In this document: piece by piece, positions 37,161 to 45,782 of the stretch
Numbering within the stretch: the first letter of the stretch is position 1
Layout of the letters: each line of letters begins with the position of its first letter
DNA from: Bacteroides pyogenes DSM 20611 = JCM 6294
GTDB lineage: Bacteria; Bacteroidota; Bacteroidia; Bacteroidales; Bacteroidaceae
Direction of reading: 5' to 3'
NCBI RefSeq assembly: GCF_000428105.1
Contig: NZ_KE386623.1
Location: 10,670-74,669 of the forward strand
Length of the DNA: 64,000 nucleotides
Position numbers and translations under genes: made by a program
Notes under the pieces: generated by a model
What the model saw: the letters and a program-made list of their open reading frames with translations, nothing else
What the model was told of the DNA's origin: nothing
Database searches by the model: none

Positions 37161-39286
37161 AGAACCAGATTACTCATTCTTTCCGTAGATTGGAAGGGGA
37201 AGTCGGGATACTCGTACAAATGAAAGCGAGGCTCGGTTTCTCCTTTTGTATAATTCCAAATGGATGCATAGTCTTCAATCTCTTCGCCCATCTTGCTTAA
37301 TTGACGCAAATAAGCCGCCAAGGATTTGTTTTCTACAATATAGATCTTTCCCATGCGGTCTATGATCGGACTGTGGCGGCGTGTACGGTCGTGGTCGAAA
37401 CGCAGGATGCGTTTTCCTTCGGGCGTGAGTCCTATCAGCCGGAAAGTCATGCTTTTCCCGATTGCCGGTAAGTTCAGCACATTGCGGTCGGTGGCTAAAA
37501 ACGGCAATCGGTGCTTTTTCATGAATTGCTTTACTCGAGTGGCTACATCGCTTCGTTTGCTATTCGGCTCGTCCTGATTTTCTGATAAGAGATGGCACAG
37601 CTCTTCTGCTTGTTCCGTAGTCATTCGTCCGTATTTCTTTTCTTCTTGTTGCTCTTGTATGGAGCGGCTGTTGGGGGTAAATACGGTGTAGTTTTCATTG
37701 AATCCTTTGACTGAGAAAGTATAATAGCACATCACTCCCAATTTATTGAGGGCCTCACGAAGCCGTGCGGTATGTCCGCGTCGGGAAGCGGATACAGTGT
37801 ACACCAGTTGGTTGGTTATGATCCATCCTGCCGAGAGAATCTTCCGGATGGCTTCTTCAGCTTCGGGGGTTATTTCCAATGGAGTTTGAAAATGGGTCTG
37901 TATGATAAATTGTCTCACTCCGATGGCTGAGGCTTTTTCTTTAAATTCTTTTAGAATCTCTACCAGTTCGTCGTTGATACGCATAGGCAAGTAGGCGAGT
38001 AGCCGCGAACCGAGCCTCACCCGTTGGATTTCTGCGAACTTTTCTCCTTCGGGACGTTGCAGGTTCGCTTTCTGTTTGCGTACTGCCATACGGTAAACGG
38101 CATTCAATAAATTGCGGAGTGTTTTGTTTTGGCTCATCAGTGCGTCGCCTCCCGTAATAAGAATATCTCGCAGTTGGGTGTCTTCTTCAAAATAGGTCAT
38201 GAGGCGTCGTAGCTTGTGATCCCATGTTTCCTTCGGGCGTAAAGTGTCAAATTCAAAGTTCAGCCGTTCGCTTTGGAAGTCATACATCCGCTGGCACGAA
38301 GCGCAAAGCCCTCCGCACGCTCTACCCATCGTGTCGGGTATAAGAATGGCGACCTCCGGATAGCGGCGGTGTATGTTGTGCCCCTCAGGCAGTAACCATC
38401 CGGCGGCATTAGGTTTTCCTGCTTCTACCACGTCTTCTTTTTCCCAGGCATGGATATGTCCGTAGGTTTCTACCAAACGGGGAGAATAAAGGATGTAGCT
38501 TCGTATGGTTTCATCGTCGTATCCTTCTTTCGAGATGTTCAATAAAGATAAATAATAGGGAGTTGCGAAGAAAGGCATTCCTTTCTTGCGCGCCTGGTGA
38601 AGCAGGTACATGGTTTCTGTCGAAAGGGTGTTCCCAAGAAAGCGGTTTAACTCTGTCGGACTTTTAACAGCCATTGATAAATGAAAGCGCGATTCATTCC
38701 ACCACTCGTTTACCAATCGGTATTTTTCCTCATAGCTGATTCCTTCTTCGAAACGGAAGCGTCCGGAAGACTTCGATTTACGGTTCTCTATTTTTTGAAT
38801 CAGCAAATGAATCATCCGTTCCTTGTTTTCAGCCCGTATCTCTTTGACTTCTTTATTAAGACCGTCGGGCCATCGTTCGCTAAGGCTTTTGATTCTTTGG
38901 TGCGAGAGAGGGGGCGTCGTCGCTCCTTTGAGGCGACGAAATACTTGGAATAATTCTATAAACAAATCAGTGGGCATTTCTGTATTTTCCAATGTGCCTG
39001 ATAGAAATTGGTGGAGTAAAGAAATCGTTTTCACAAGCAGTTTTTGCCCTGTAGACAACTCATGGATTTCCTGTCCATCATAATGGAGTAATGTTCGAAT
39101 TTGCTCTCTCGCTTCTTCAGTCTTTTCATCGGTTGCAGAAAACTTATCCAGATATGTCGACAAGTCGGCCTTGAAGTCCTCGTTTGTCGGACTTGCCAAA
39201 GCTATTGCTGTTATTTCCGGTAATTCCTGAAAGTAAGTTTGTCTCAATTGAGAAAGAGTGAGGAGTAGCATTTTCTTTTGTTTCAT
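37157..39286 (-). CDS. KamA-family radical SAM protein
   Basis: This 709-aa protein has a KamA-like radical-SAM core in its middle: RACGGLCASCQRMYDF carries the CxxxCxxC cluster motif, then ILITGGDALMSQNKTLRNLL and VRLGSRLLAYLPMRINDEL. Canonical lysine 2,3-aminomutase is about 416 aa and has a PGGGGK motif for pyridoxal phosphate. Here that stretch reads FTPNSRSIQEQQEEKK, so the cofactor Lys seems absent. The N-terminal 300 residues are an extra domain. The reaction is therefore unknown. ATG 39286 was preferred to TTG 39292. Confidence 0.8.
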   Translation of the reverse strand: MKQKKMLLLTLSQLRQTYFQELPEITAIALASPTNEDFKADLSTYLDKFSATDEKTEEAREQIRTLLHYDGQEIHELSTGQKLLVKTISLLHQFLSGTLENTEMPTDLFIELFQVFRRLKGATTPPLSHQRIKSLSERWPDGLNKEVKEIRAENKERMIHLLIQKIENRKSKSSGRFRFEEGISYEEKYRLVNEWWNESRFHLSMAVKSPTELNRFLGNTLSTETMYLLHQARKKGMPFFATPYYLSLLNISKEGYDDETIRSYILYSPRLVETYGHIHAWEKEDVVEAGKPNAAGWLLPEGHNIHRRYPEVAILIPDTMGRACGGLCASCQRMYDFQSERLNFEFDTLRPKETWDHKLRRLMTYFEEDTQLRDILITGGDALMSQNKTLRNLLNAVYRMAVRKQKANLQRPEGEKFAEIQRVRLGSRLLAYLPMRINDELVEILKEFKEKASAIGVRQFIIQTHFQTPLEITPEAEEAIRKILSAGWIITNQLVYTVSASRRGHTARLREALNKLGVMCYYTFSVKGFNENYTVFTPNSRSIQEQQEEKKYGRMTTEQAEELCHLLSENQDEPNSKRSDVATRVKQFMKKHRLPFLATDRNVLNLPAIGKSMTFRLIGLTPEGKRILRFDHDRTRRHSPIIDRMGKIYIVENKSLAAYLRQLSKMGEEIEDYASIWNYTKGETEPRFHLYEYPDFPFQSTERMSNLVL

Positions 39287-39322
39287 AAGCAATTATTTTT
39301 ATTTACCTTTAAATATAATAAA

Positions 39323-39351
39323 AAAAGCGGAGGAAAAATCCCTCCGCTTTT
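39323..39351 (-). terminator. rho-independent terminator of the DUF4332 gene
   Basis: On the minus strand AAGCGGAGG and CCTCCGCTT pair around a short loop and are followed by a T-run (TTTTTTTA). It lies about 100 bp after the DUF4332 stop. Confidence 0.8.
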
Positions 39352-39444
39352 GTATGTTCTAAAATTTTTATATTTCTTTCTTTTTGATAACAGTTTCGAT
39401 TTTATCGAAACTTATCGCTGTTGCAGACTTGCTAAATGTAGATA

Positions 39445-39852
39445 TTAGTAAGTGATAACCGGTTCCAGTTCTTTAGCCTGTGCAATCATTTTCTCCAATT
39501 CGCTGACAGCCGGAACTCGATTGCAAAGGTTCTTGGCTTCATTAGTTTCTACTAACTTGGCGTGTAAGTTAGCCGGTACGCGATGACGGAATTCTTTTAC
39601 CGTATCCACCCCTGCCGCTTCCAGTAATTCGGCAAATTGTCCCGCAATTCCTTTAATGCGGAATAAATCTGCATGGTTTGTCCACTTCAGGATTAGTTTC
39701 CCACTGATTCCAGTCTCTTCGGCCAGTTTGGCACGACCTGCTGCTGTAGCTCCTTTTTCCAACAAAGCTTCTGTTGTTTTAATTCCGGCAGCATTTAACT
39801 TTTGTGCATATACTTCACCAATGCCCTCAATTTGTTCAATCTTATGTGCCAT
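39445..39852 (-). CDS. DUF4332 helix-hairpin-helix protein
   Basis: The 135-aa cytoplasmic protein resembles DUF4332. It contains two helix-hairpin-helix-like modules: IEQIEGIGEVYAQKLNAAGI at the N-terminus and LFRIKGIAGQFAELLEAAGV in the middle, each with the G-x-G turn used for non-specific nucleic-acid contact. The family function is unknown; DNA or RNA binding is inferred. It is monocistronic, with its own terminator. Confidence 0.85.
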   Translation of the reverse strand: MAHKIEQIEGIGEVYAQKLNAAGIKTTEALLEKGATAAGRAKLAEETGISGKLILKWTNHADLFRIKGIAGQFAELLEAAGVDTVKEFRHRVPANLHAKLVETNEAKNLCNRVPAVSELEKMIAQAKELEPVITY

Positions 39853-39975
39853 TTTCCTGTTTTTTAAAAGGTTAATATTAAAAACTACGGCACAAGATAG
39901 AAATTCTTTTTAAAACGAACAAGGGAAAATGGATATTTAGTAGGATTTATAAAACTATTCGTTTTTCGATATCAT

Positions 39976-40602
39976 TCAGGCTTTTGCTTCTTGTTCTTTA
40001 TGTTTGGGTTCTTTTTTCGCGAGCAACAGAATGTTGTATACATATTCCGTCATCCATGCTTCCGAATAACCTAAGCGTTCTTTATATTGGCGAACGGCTG
40101 CTGCTGTCTTGTGTACATCGTCCGCTTTCCATATTTGTTTAGTGCACACTTCATGCACGGATTTTTGAGTCATTCCGTAAAGCGCTTTTTTGAAGATAGA
40201 AGGCATACGGAGTTTCCATTGCATCAGGTTGCCCATCAGCATCATCAAGTCGTTGGAGAAACCTTGATACATAAAAAGGTATGGCTGAATGTCGTTTTGA
40301 GTCCGGCAATTACGCTTTACCGAGGCGTCGATTTCTTTGAAAAAGTTTTCGCTGATCCCGTAGTCTTGCATCAGCATTTTACGCGATGCCGATTTTTCGG
40401 CTAATCCTAATTTCCCGTTTTGAGTGGCTATCTTGAAAAGGCGTTTGAAATTTGCCACATCCGGTAAGAAGCGGATGTTGGTTATGCCGAGATTGGTTGC
40501 GATAACCGACTGAAAATAAACCCGGGTGAGTGAGATGAAATCTTCTACATTACCGACTTGTGTTTTGTCGGATTTCTTTTTGAATACATCAAATAATCCC
40601 AT
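39976..40602 (-). CDS. conserved hypothetical protein
   Basis: I do not recognise this 208-aa protein. It begins with GLFDVFKKKSDKTQ, has no signal peptide and is mostly helical with many charged residues. Segments such as LYGMTQKSVHEVCTKQIWKA and RLGYSEAWMTEYVYNILLLA look like part of a helical bundle. The Lys/Glu-rich tail is probably disordered. It is monocistronic with a consensus -7 promoter 73 bp upstream. No functional context is visible. Confidence 0.75.
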   Translation of the reverse strand: MGLFDVFKKKSDKTQVGNVEDFISLTRVYFQSVIATNLGITNIRFLPDVANFKRLFKIATQNGKLGLAEKSASRKMLMQDYGISENFFKEIDASVKRNCRTQNDIQPYLFMYQGFSNDLMMLMGNLMQWKLRMPSIFKKALYGMTQKSVHEVCTKQIWKADDVHKTAAAVRQYKERLGYSEAWMTEYVYNILLLAKKEPKHKEQEAKA

Positions 40603-40674
40603 TTTGTTATTTACAATTTTACTGTTTACTATTAATTGCGTAGTATTCGAGACGCTGATTTCTCAAATCTTGGG

Positions 40675-40682
40675 CAAAGGTA
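40675..40682 (-). promoter_or_regulatory. Bacteroides -7 promoter element, minus strand
   Basis: CAAAGGTA on the plus strand is TACCTTTG on the minus strand. It would give the hypothetical gene a leader of about 66 nt. Confidence 0.6.
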
Positions 40683-40821
40683 GTAAATCTGTTTATTTTC
40701 ACCAATACTCTGATTTGCTTTTCGATATCGGCACGCTATCTTCTTTCTGCTGTGATGCCTCAAAGGTGTGCCGGAGAGCTGTTTTTCGGTTTTCCGCTGT
40801 CGGCGATATATTCTTTCTTTG

Positions 40822-41466
40822 TCATTTTTTTATGCGGAAATAGAATTTGTGGTTTTCGAATACCGGTTCCACTATCCCGTAACGGATGAATTTAGCGAGC
40901 AAATGTTCGGCTGAGCGACGGGAAATTCCCGTTTGCCGGCAATAGCGGCCGAGTGAAAGCCGGGTGTCTTGTTCCAGCAGTTCCAGCAAGGTTTGCTCGT
41001 TTTCTGTGTATCGGATCAATTCACCTCGGGGATTTTTTATTTGCTGCCACACACGCAAATGTACAGGAGTTGCCAGAATATTCTCATCTTGAATACGAAG
41101 ATAGGCGAGAGGCTTTCCGCTTTCGTCTTTGGCATAAACGGGCTTTTGAGAGCTTTCGTCAATCGATGCCAACAGGACTTGCCGCCCTTCTACGATATAT
41201 GTCCGGATGGTGTATTGAACTTTCGGTGTACAATAAAACTGAGCAGCGGCTTCGATCATATATTTTTCTTCTTCCGACCGCACACCGGCTATTCGTCCGT
41301 TATCTTTTACCCCGATAAGCAGGCGCCCTCCGTCAGTGTTGGCGAAAGCCGATAGTGTCTTAGCTATTTTGCGTGCATCGGATATTTCGAACTTGAAGTC
41401 TTGTTGCTGATGCTCGCCTTCGGCTATTAAAGCATGAATATAATCGCTGTCTGTAAACGGTTTCAT
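40822..41466 (-). CDS. AlbA_2/Schlafen-type putative DNA-binding protein
   Basis: The 214-aa protein starts with the AlbA_2 (divergent AAA_4, Schlafen-like) domain: EGEHQQQDFKFEISDARKIA, LSAFANTDGGRLLIGVKDNG and RQVLLASIDESSQKPVYAKD. Its C-terminus (SLGRYCRQTGISRRSAEHLL) resembles a winged helix. Such proteins are thought to bind DNA or RNA; the target is unknown. A -7 motif ends only five bases before the ATG, so the mRNA may be leaderless. Confidence 0.82.
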   Translation of the reverse strand: MKPFTDSDYIHALIAEGEHQQQDFKFEISDARKIAKTLSAFANTDGGRLLIGVKDNGRIAGVRSEEEKYMIEAAAQFYCTPKVQYTIRTYIVEGRQVLLASIDESSQKPVYAKDESGKPLAYLRIQDENILATPVHLRVWQQIKNPRGELIRYTENEQTLLELLEQDTRLSLGRYCRQTGISRRSAEHLLAKFIRYGIVEPVFENHKFYFRIKK

Positions 41467-41471
41467 ACTTG

Positions 41472-41479
41472 CAAAGGTA
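41472..41479 (-). promoter_or_regulatory. -7 promoter element abutting a start codon
   Basis: CAAAGGTA (TACCTTTG on the minus strand) lies five bases before the ATG of the AlbA_2 gene. Transcription would start at or inside the start codon, suggesting a leaderless mRNA. Confidence 0.55.
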
Positions 41480-41573
41480 GGTAAAAAAGGTGAAAATGCG
41501 CCTTATTTCAGTGTTTTCGGCTTTAATTTCAAAAAATATATATTTTTTTGTGTGTTTATTTCAGGAAACGGTG

Positions 41574-41581
41574 TATTTTTG
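41574..41581 (+). promoter_or_regulatory. Bacteroides -7 promoter element
   Basis: TATTTTTG precedes the histone-like gene by 32 bp. A TTTG at 41547-41550 is a possible -33 element at a long spacing of 23 bp. Confidence 0.65.
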
Positions 41582-41613
41582 TCGCACATTATTAACGAAA
41601 ACATAAAAGGATT

Positions 41614-41790
41614 ATGAAAGAATTGGTAGAAAAGATTGCAGCTTTGTATGCTGACTTCTCAAAAGATGCTAACGCTCAGATTGAAAATGGAAACAAAGCA
41701 GCCGGAACCCGCGCTCGTAAAGCTTCTTTGGAAATCGAAAAAGCAATGAAAGAATTCCGTAAAGCATCTTTGGAAGCTTCTAAGAAATAA
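41614..41790 (+). CDS. histone H1-like (Hc1-type) small basic protein
   Basis: This 58-aa protein begins MKELVEKIAALYADFSKDAN and continues with a Lys/Ala-rich helical part (AAGTRARKASLEIEKAMKEF). It is the size and type of the Bacteroidales histone H1-like proteins, which bind and compact DNA. It has its own promoter and terminator, as expected for an abundant protein. Sequence and codon use look normal for the window. Confidence 0.88.
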   Translation: MKELVEKIAALYADFSKDANAQIENGNKAAGTRARKASLEIEKAMKEFRKASLEASKK

Positions 41791-41824
41791 CTTAGGGAGA
41801 TACCTGAATGGTTTTGAAAAAAAG

Positions 41825-41854
41825 AGGGCATGTCAAGTAAGGCGTGCCTTTTTG
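41825..41854 (+). terminator. rho-independent terminator
   Basis: AGGGCATG and CGTGCCTT pair (with wobble pairs) around a short loop and are followed by TTTTTG. It ends the histone-like gene. Confidence 0.7.
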
Positions 41855-41892
41855 TTTTCAAGTAAATGTTGAAGGAGATATAAACAAACAGG

Positions 41893-42795
41893 TTATTCGA
41901 TTATATTTTGATCTTCTTTGACTGTTGTTTTTCTATTCTTCACTCTGTCGCCGATGCCTAACTTGTGTCCGCAGTATTTACAATATCTTGCGCCTTTCTC
42001 ATGTCCGGTGCGGTGGCATCCCGGGCATCTCTTGCCTTTTTTATCAGAAGCTTTTATGATTGAAGCAGATACGATACCTGTCGGTACGGCAATGATGGTA
42101 TACCCCATGAGCATTACAAGGGCCGACAGGAATCTCCCTATGCCCGTAATGGGAGTAATATCTCCGTATCCCACTGTTGTCATAGTGACAATGGCCCAAT
42201 AGATGCTGTTGGGGATGTTGGTGAATTGTGAGTTTGGCTGTGTGCCTTCTATCATGTACATCAGCGTGCCAATGGAGGTAACAAGAATGACGACAAACAA
42301 AAAGAAAACCAGAATCTTTTTACTGCTTTCTTTTACTGCGTTGAGCAGCCTTTCGCCTTCCGACAGGAAATTGAATAGTTTGAATATACGGAATATCCGT
42401 ATCAGGCGGAAAGCGCGGATGATGATGAGATATCGCGCTCCGGGGAAAATGATGCCGATATATAGCGGCAGCGTAGCCAATAAATCTACAATACCGAAAA
42501 AACTGAATATATATGCGTGCGGTTTGGGAGAGCAGTAAATCCGTGTCAGATATTCGAAAGTAAAGAAGAAGGTAAATAAATATTCCAATATAATAAATGG
42601 AGTATTCAGATAAGAGGGAAGCCCTTGCAGACTTTCGACAATGACCAGTAATACGCTGAGCAGGATACACCATATCAGTGTAATGTCGAATATCTTGCCC
42701 GCCGGTGTATCTGCGTCGAAGATGATTTTGTATAGCTTTTGTTTCAGCTTCCGGTTATGCAGAAAATGCCGGAAACTCTCTTTAATTTTCATCAT
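41893..42795 (-). CDS. voltage-gated-type potassium channel with zinc-ribbon tail
   Basis: The 300-aa inner-membrane protein has six membrane segments. S4 shows regularly spaced arginines (IIIRAFRLIRIFRIFKLF). The pore carries the potassium selectivity filter in VTMTTVGYGDITPITGIG, followed by S6 (LSALVMLMGYTIIAVPTGIV). The C-terminus has four cysteines, CPGCHRTGHEKGARYCKYCG, forming a likely zinc ribbon, a frequent tail in this family. It probably conducts potassium. The second residue is also Met, so the start is uncertain by one codon. Confidence 0.9.
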   Translation of the reverse strand: MMKIKESFRHFLHNRKLKQKLYKIIFDADTPAGKIFDITLIWCILLSVLLVIVESLQGLPSYLNTPFIILEYLFTFFFTFEYLTRIYCSPKPHAYIFSFFGIVDLLATLPLYIGIIFPGARYLIIIRAFRLIRIFRIFKLFNFLSEGERLLNAVKESSKKILVFFLFVVILVTSIGTLMYMIEGTQPNSQFTNIPNSIYWAIVTMTTVGYGDITPITGIGRFLSALVMLMGYTIIAVPTGIVSASIIKASDKKGKRCPGCHRTGHEKGARYCKYCGHKLGIGDRVKNRKTTVKEDQNIIE

Positions 42796-42867
42796 GCTGA
42801 CCTTGTTCTATGTATGACAACTTTTTTATAGACCAGATATTGCCTGCCGGCATTGTCTCTCTTCCGT

Positions 42868-43848
42868 TCAGTCTATCACCCAATGTTTCTTGTAAGCTAC
42901 CGTGTTTCGGGGAGTATAGCGTATCCCTTCTTTGGTCGGTATGTGCAATACGTATGCTTTGCCCCGGGAATTTTTTAGTGAATGATCTCTGAGCCATGCA
43001 TTCGCATCTTTTAGCTGAGCGTAGGTGATGCCGTGTTGGCGGGCAAAACGACCGAGGCTGTCGATAGATGTTCTGACCGTTACTTCTTTATAGGGGATGG
43101 CAGGGTATAGTTGTTCCTGCTTTAGTAAGAATCCGTAATGCTGAGGTTGACTGAAAACTTGTTTTGCCGCCAGTATCCGGAACATGTATCGGGAAGTCTC
43201 TTCTACCAGCCACAGATCCATGGCATGACCGGTCAATTGCTTTTCCAACTGCGAGGATATACGCGCTTGTCCGGCGTTATAAGCCGCAGAAACAGTCATC
43301 CAGTTGCCGTATTTGGCGTAGGCTTGCCTAAGGTATTTGCAGGCTGCTTGTGTCGCTTTCTCCGTATGGTAACGTTCGTCGACGTTATCGTTCACTTCGA
43401 GGCCGAACTCTCGTGCCGTGCCGGCCATGAATTGCCATAATCCCGCTGCCCCCGCAGGAGATCGGGCTACATTGTTCAGGTTGCTTTCGATGACCATCAG
43501 GTATTTAAAGTCATCGGGGATGCCGTTCACCTTCAGAATCGGTTCGATAACAGGGAAGTACCGATTGGCTCGTTTAATCATCAGCATTGTCGTAGAGTGC
43601 ATATAGGTAAATGCCATCAATTCGCGATCCATGCGTTCGCGGCGGTCGTACGGGCGAAGGTCGATTACCTCTCCTGCAAACGAAACCTGTTCGGGAACTT
43701 TCGGTGAAGTTACGCAATAAGGAACCTCTGATTTTGCGGAGTGTCCGTTTTCAACCGGTCGGGTACTTGTGAGCAGAGGGATTGCCGCACCGATGCAAAG
43801 AGCAATTACAAACGTAAGAATATAGTTGATGTTTTTAGGCTGTTTCAT
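42868..43848 (-). CDS. lytic transglycosylase (MltD-like SLT domain)
   Basis: The 326-aa exported protein has an N-terminal membrane or signal segment (YILTFVIALCIGAAIPLL). The SLT domain follows: PDDFKYLMVIESNLNNVARS holds the catalytic Glu, SPAGAAGLWQFMAGTAREFG and VSAAYNAGQARISSQL are the other family motifs. It cuts the peptidoglycan glycan backbone. The C-terminal 80 residues (TSIDSLGRFARQHGITYAQL, then YVLHIPTKEG) resemble a LysM-like unit. A promoter with both elements lies upstream. Confidence 0.9.
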   Translation of the reverse strand: MKQPKNINYILTFVIALCIGAAIPLLTSTRPVENGHSAKSEVPYCVTSPKVPEQVSFAGEVIDLRPYDRRERMDRELMAFTYMHSTTMLMIKRANRYFPVIEPILKVNGIPDDFKYLMVIESNLNNVARSPAGAAGLWQFMAGTAREFGLEVNDNVDERYHTEKATQAACKYLRQAYAKYGNWMTVSAAYNAGQARISSQLEKQLTGHAMDLWLVEETSRYMFRILAAKQVFSQPQHYGFLLKQEQLYPAIPYKEVTVRTSIDSLGRFARQHGITYAQLKDANAWLRDHSLKNSRGKAYVLHIPTKEGIRYTPRNTVAYKKHWVID

Positions 43849-43883
43849 GCGGATGTATCTTTAATTTCGGATGTGAGTTTTTG

Positions 43884-43913
43884 CAAAGATAACTTCATTT
43901 CTGTTTTCTCAAA
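43884..43913 (-). promoter_or_regulatory. promoter of the lytic transglycosylase gene
   Basis: On the minus strand TTTG (43913-43910), 18 bp and TATCTTTG (43891-43884) match the Bacteroides promoter. The leader would be about 30 nt. Confidence 0.65.
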
Positions 43914-43974
43914 GAACTTTTTGTGCATTTTATACGTTCCTTTAAATAGTAAGAACCACAAAAAAGAAGAGTTT

Positions 43975-44250
43975 ATGGAGTATAATATTGTTCATCAACC
44001 CGGACAGCAGCTGTTTAAAACAGAAGTGGAGGGGCGTACCGCTTTCGTACAATATCGCCTGATAGAAGGAAGCCTCGATATTATTCATACACAAGTGCCC
44101 ATTCCTTTGGAAGGCAGGGGGATAGCGGGTGCTTTGGTGAAAGCTGCTTACGATTATGCTTTAGACAACGGATTGAAGCTGAAAGCCACGTGTTCGTATG
44201 CCGTGAAATGGCTCGAACGCCATCCCGAACTCAGTGATAAAACAGTGTAG
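43975..44250 (+). CDS. small GNAT-family N-acetyltransferase (YjdJ-like)
   Basis: The 91-aa protein matches the short YidJ/GtnA-like GNAT group: FVQYRLIEGSLDIIHTQVPI, then PLEGRGIAGALVKAAYDYAL with the acetyl-CoA pyrophosphate loop, and LKATCSYAVKWLERHPE. At this length it has only the cofactor-binding core; the acceptor is unknown. ATG 43975 is preferred because 78 upstream codons are not GNAT-like. A strong terminator follows. Confidence 0.87.
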   Translation: MEYNIVHQPGQQLFKTEVEGRTAFVQYRLIEGSLDIIHTQVPIPLEGRGIAGALVKAAYDYALDNGLKLKATCSYAVKWLERHPELSDKTV

Positions 44251-44282
44251 AGGTTTCTTTTTTGTTTTCCTCATTTTTATGA

Positions 44283-44328
44283 GGCCTCTGTTCATGGCTG
44301 CTCAGCCACGCACAGAGGCTCGTTTTTT
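44283..44328 (+). terminator. rho-independent terminator
   Basis: GCCTCTGT and ACAGAGGC enclose a second stem TGGCTG/CAGCCA and are followed by TCGTTTTTTAT. It ends the GNAT gene and reaches the stop codon of the convergent SDR gene. Confidence 0.85.
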
Positions 44329-45061
44329 ATCCCTTTGTTTTTACGGGCATTCGCTTCCATATCTCGCGGGGAATCAGTCGCCAAAAGAAAACGAGCAGTC
44401 GGTACCTCCGGTCGATAATCAACACCCGCTTTTTCCGCTTCAATCCTCGTACAATCTGCCGGGCAACTTCCCCGGTTTTCATCAGCATGGGATAATGCTT
44501 GCCGTCGTTCAGCAGGTCTGTCCGCACAAAGCCGGGACGTATGTCGGTGAAGCGGATATTCGCCCCTTGCAAGTGAGCGAGTTGCTCCAGCGCATCCAGA
44601 TAAGTGTTCTGAAATCGTTTGGTGGCAGAGTAGGCGGGAGCTACGCCCAGACCTTTTGTCCCCGCAATGGAGCTGATAGCTGCCAGATGTCCTTCCCCCT
44701 TTTCTTTAAAATAAGAAAAAGCCGTGTTTGTCATGCGTATAAAGCCCACCACATTGGTGTGCGCGGTCTTCAGTTCTATGTCCGGTTTCAAGTCCGTGTT
44801 CTGAAAGCCGATGCCGGAACTAAGCAAAAACAGGTCCATCCCGCCCGTTTTTTCTATCAACTCTTGCAGTTTTCCGGATGCGTCGTCTGATGTCACATCC
44901 AGTTCTTGTATCTCCACCTGTTGCGGAGCCGTGCGCTGCAACTCCTCCAAAGCCCCGCGCCTTCTTCCGGCTATTCCCACTTTCCATCCCTCCTGAAGCA
45001 GGAGTTTGGCTGTTTCTTTTCCGATGCCCGACGTCGCTCCTATAATGATTGCTCGTTTCAT
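44327..45061 (-). CDS. short-chain dehydrogenase/reductase
   Basis: The 244-aa SDR enzyme has the NAD(P)-binding motif RAIIIGATSGIGKETAKLLL, with RRRGALEEL after strand 2 suggesting NADP preference. DLFLLSSGIGFQ stands for NNAG, and the catalytic residues are in LAAISSIAGTKGLGVAPAYS followed by ATKRF (YxxxK). The tail (VARQIVRGLKRKKRVLIID) is typical of the DltE-like group. The substrate is unknown. ATG 45061 starts directly at the Rossmann strand. Confidence 0.88.
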   Translation of the reverse strand: MKRAIIIGATSGIGKETAKLLLQEGWKVGIAGRRRGALEELQRTAPQQVEIQELDVTSDDASGKLQELIEKTGGMDLFLLSSGIGFQNTDLKPDIELKTAHTNVVGFIRMTNTAFSYFKEKGEGHLAAISSIAGTKGLGVAPAYSATKRFQNTYLDALEQLAHLQGANIRFTDIRPGFVRTDLLNDGKHYPMLMKTGEVARQIVRGLKRKKRVLIIDRRYRLLVFFWRLIPREIWKRMPVKTKG

Positions 45062-45089
45062 ACTGACCGATTGTTTGGATATGTACGGG

Positions 45090-45097
45090 CAAATGTA
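45090..45097 (-). promoter_or_regulatory. Bacteroides -7 promoter element, minus strand
   Basis: CAAATGTA is TACATTTG on the minus strand, 28 bp before the SDR start. Confidence 0.6.
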
Positions 45098-45154
45098 CGA
45101 GATTATTCTCAGATTTGCTTCGAAGTTCAATCTTTCTTTGCACTTTGGTTTACT

Positions 45155-45215
45155 CGTACGCGGAAGTCGGGAAACTCTTATGCGGAAGTCGGGAAACTCG
45201 TACGCGGAAGGAGGG
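45155..45215. repeat. 22-bp triplicate repeat
   Basis: GCGGAAGTCGGGAAACT and a diverged third copy start at 45160, 45182 and 45204, exactly 22 bp apart. The repeat lies between the SDR promoter and the zinc-ribbon gene and is not coding. Confidence 0.9.
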
Positions 45216-45319
45216 AAGCCGGATGAATTTCATAAAGCGGCTGAAGGCAGATTCTGTACTTATTCCTTATCGGGGCTCAAGAAATGGTGTGTTTTGTATG
45301 CCGAATCGGACTTATGTCA

Positions 45320-45327
45320 TATCTTTG
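45320..45327 (+). promoter_or_regulatory. -7 promoter element abutting a start codon
   Basis: TATCTTTG ends four bases before the ATG of the zinc-ribbon gene, so transcription should begin at or next to the start codon. A TTTG lies 23 bp upstream. Confidence 0.55.
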
Positions 45328-45331
45328 CAGC

Positions 45332-45538
45332 ATGAGAAAATTATTGTGCCCGCAATGTAAGATTGCAGCGATGTATGTGAAGAACGAACTGGGAGACCGT
45401 TTGTTGGTCTATGTGCTCGAAGATGGAAAGATAGTACCCAAATCTCCGGAAGAATCATTGGAAGGTTTTGACCTGACGGAGGTTTACTGCTTGGGCTGCT
45501 CTTGGCATGGGTCGCCCAAGAGGCTGGTGATAAGATAA
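45332..45538 (+). CDS. small zinc-ribbon protein
   Basis: The 68-aa protein has two CxxC pairs, LLCPQCKIAAMYVKN near the N-terminus and VYCLGCSWHGSPKRL near the C-terminus, so it probably folds as a zinc ribbon. The start at 45332 is needed to include the first pair; a later ATG would lose it. The function is unknown. The -7 motif sits four bases upstream, which suggests a leaderless mRNA. Confidence 0.72.
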   Translation: MRKLLCPQCKIAAMYVKNELGDRLLVYVLEDGKIVPKSPEESLEGFDLTEVYCLGCSWHGSPKRLVIR

Positions 45539-45782
45539 GGATTTCACGGTTTCGTGGCTTGACAAATGATTGCTTCCGTCCGGTAGGGGTGATAAGAAGA
45601 CAAGCAATTCTCCGGTTTCGTGCTCTATCTGTGAGTTGGTGCGTCTTATCAAACAGACTGATATCCTTATGCGAAGCAAGTGTTTCCGGAGGGTAAGGCC
45701 GATGGTAATGGACAGGACTGTCGTCACAGTACTTCCGATGTGAATGTTGTTATCCCGGAGGTTACGTAAAACAACTGCCCGG

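Noticed and set aside
45539-45782. Possible decayed gene between the zinc-ribbon and pseudouridine synthase genes
   Set aside because: Frames in this stretch are short and merge with antisense frames of the synthase gene; no protein similarity could be seen.
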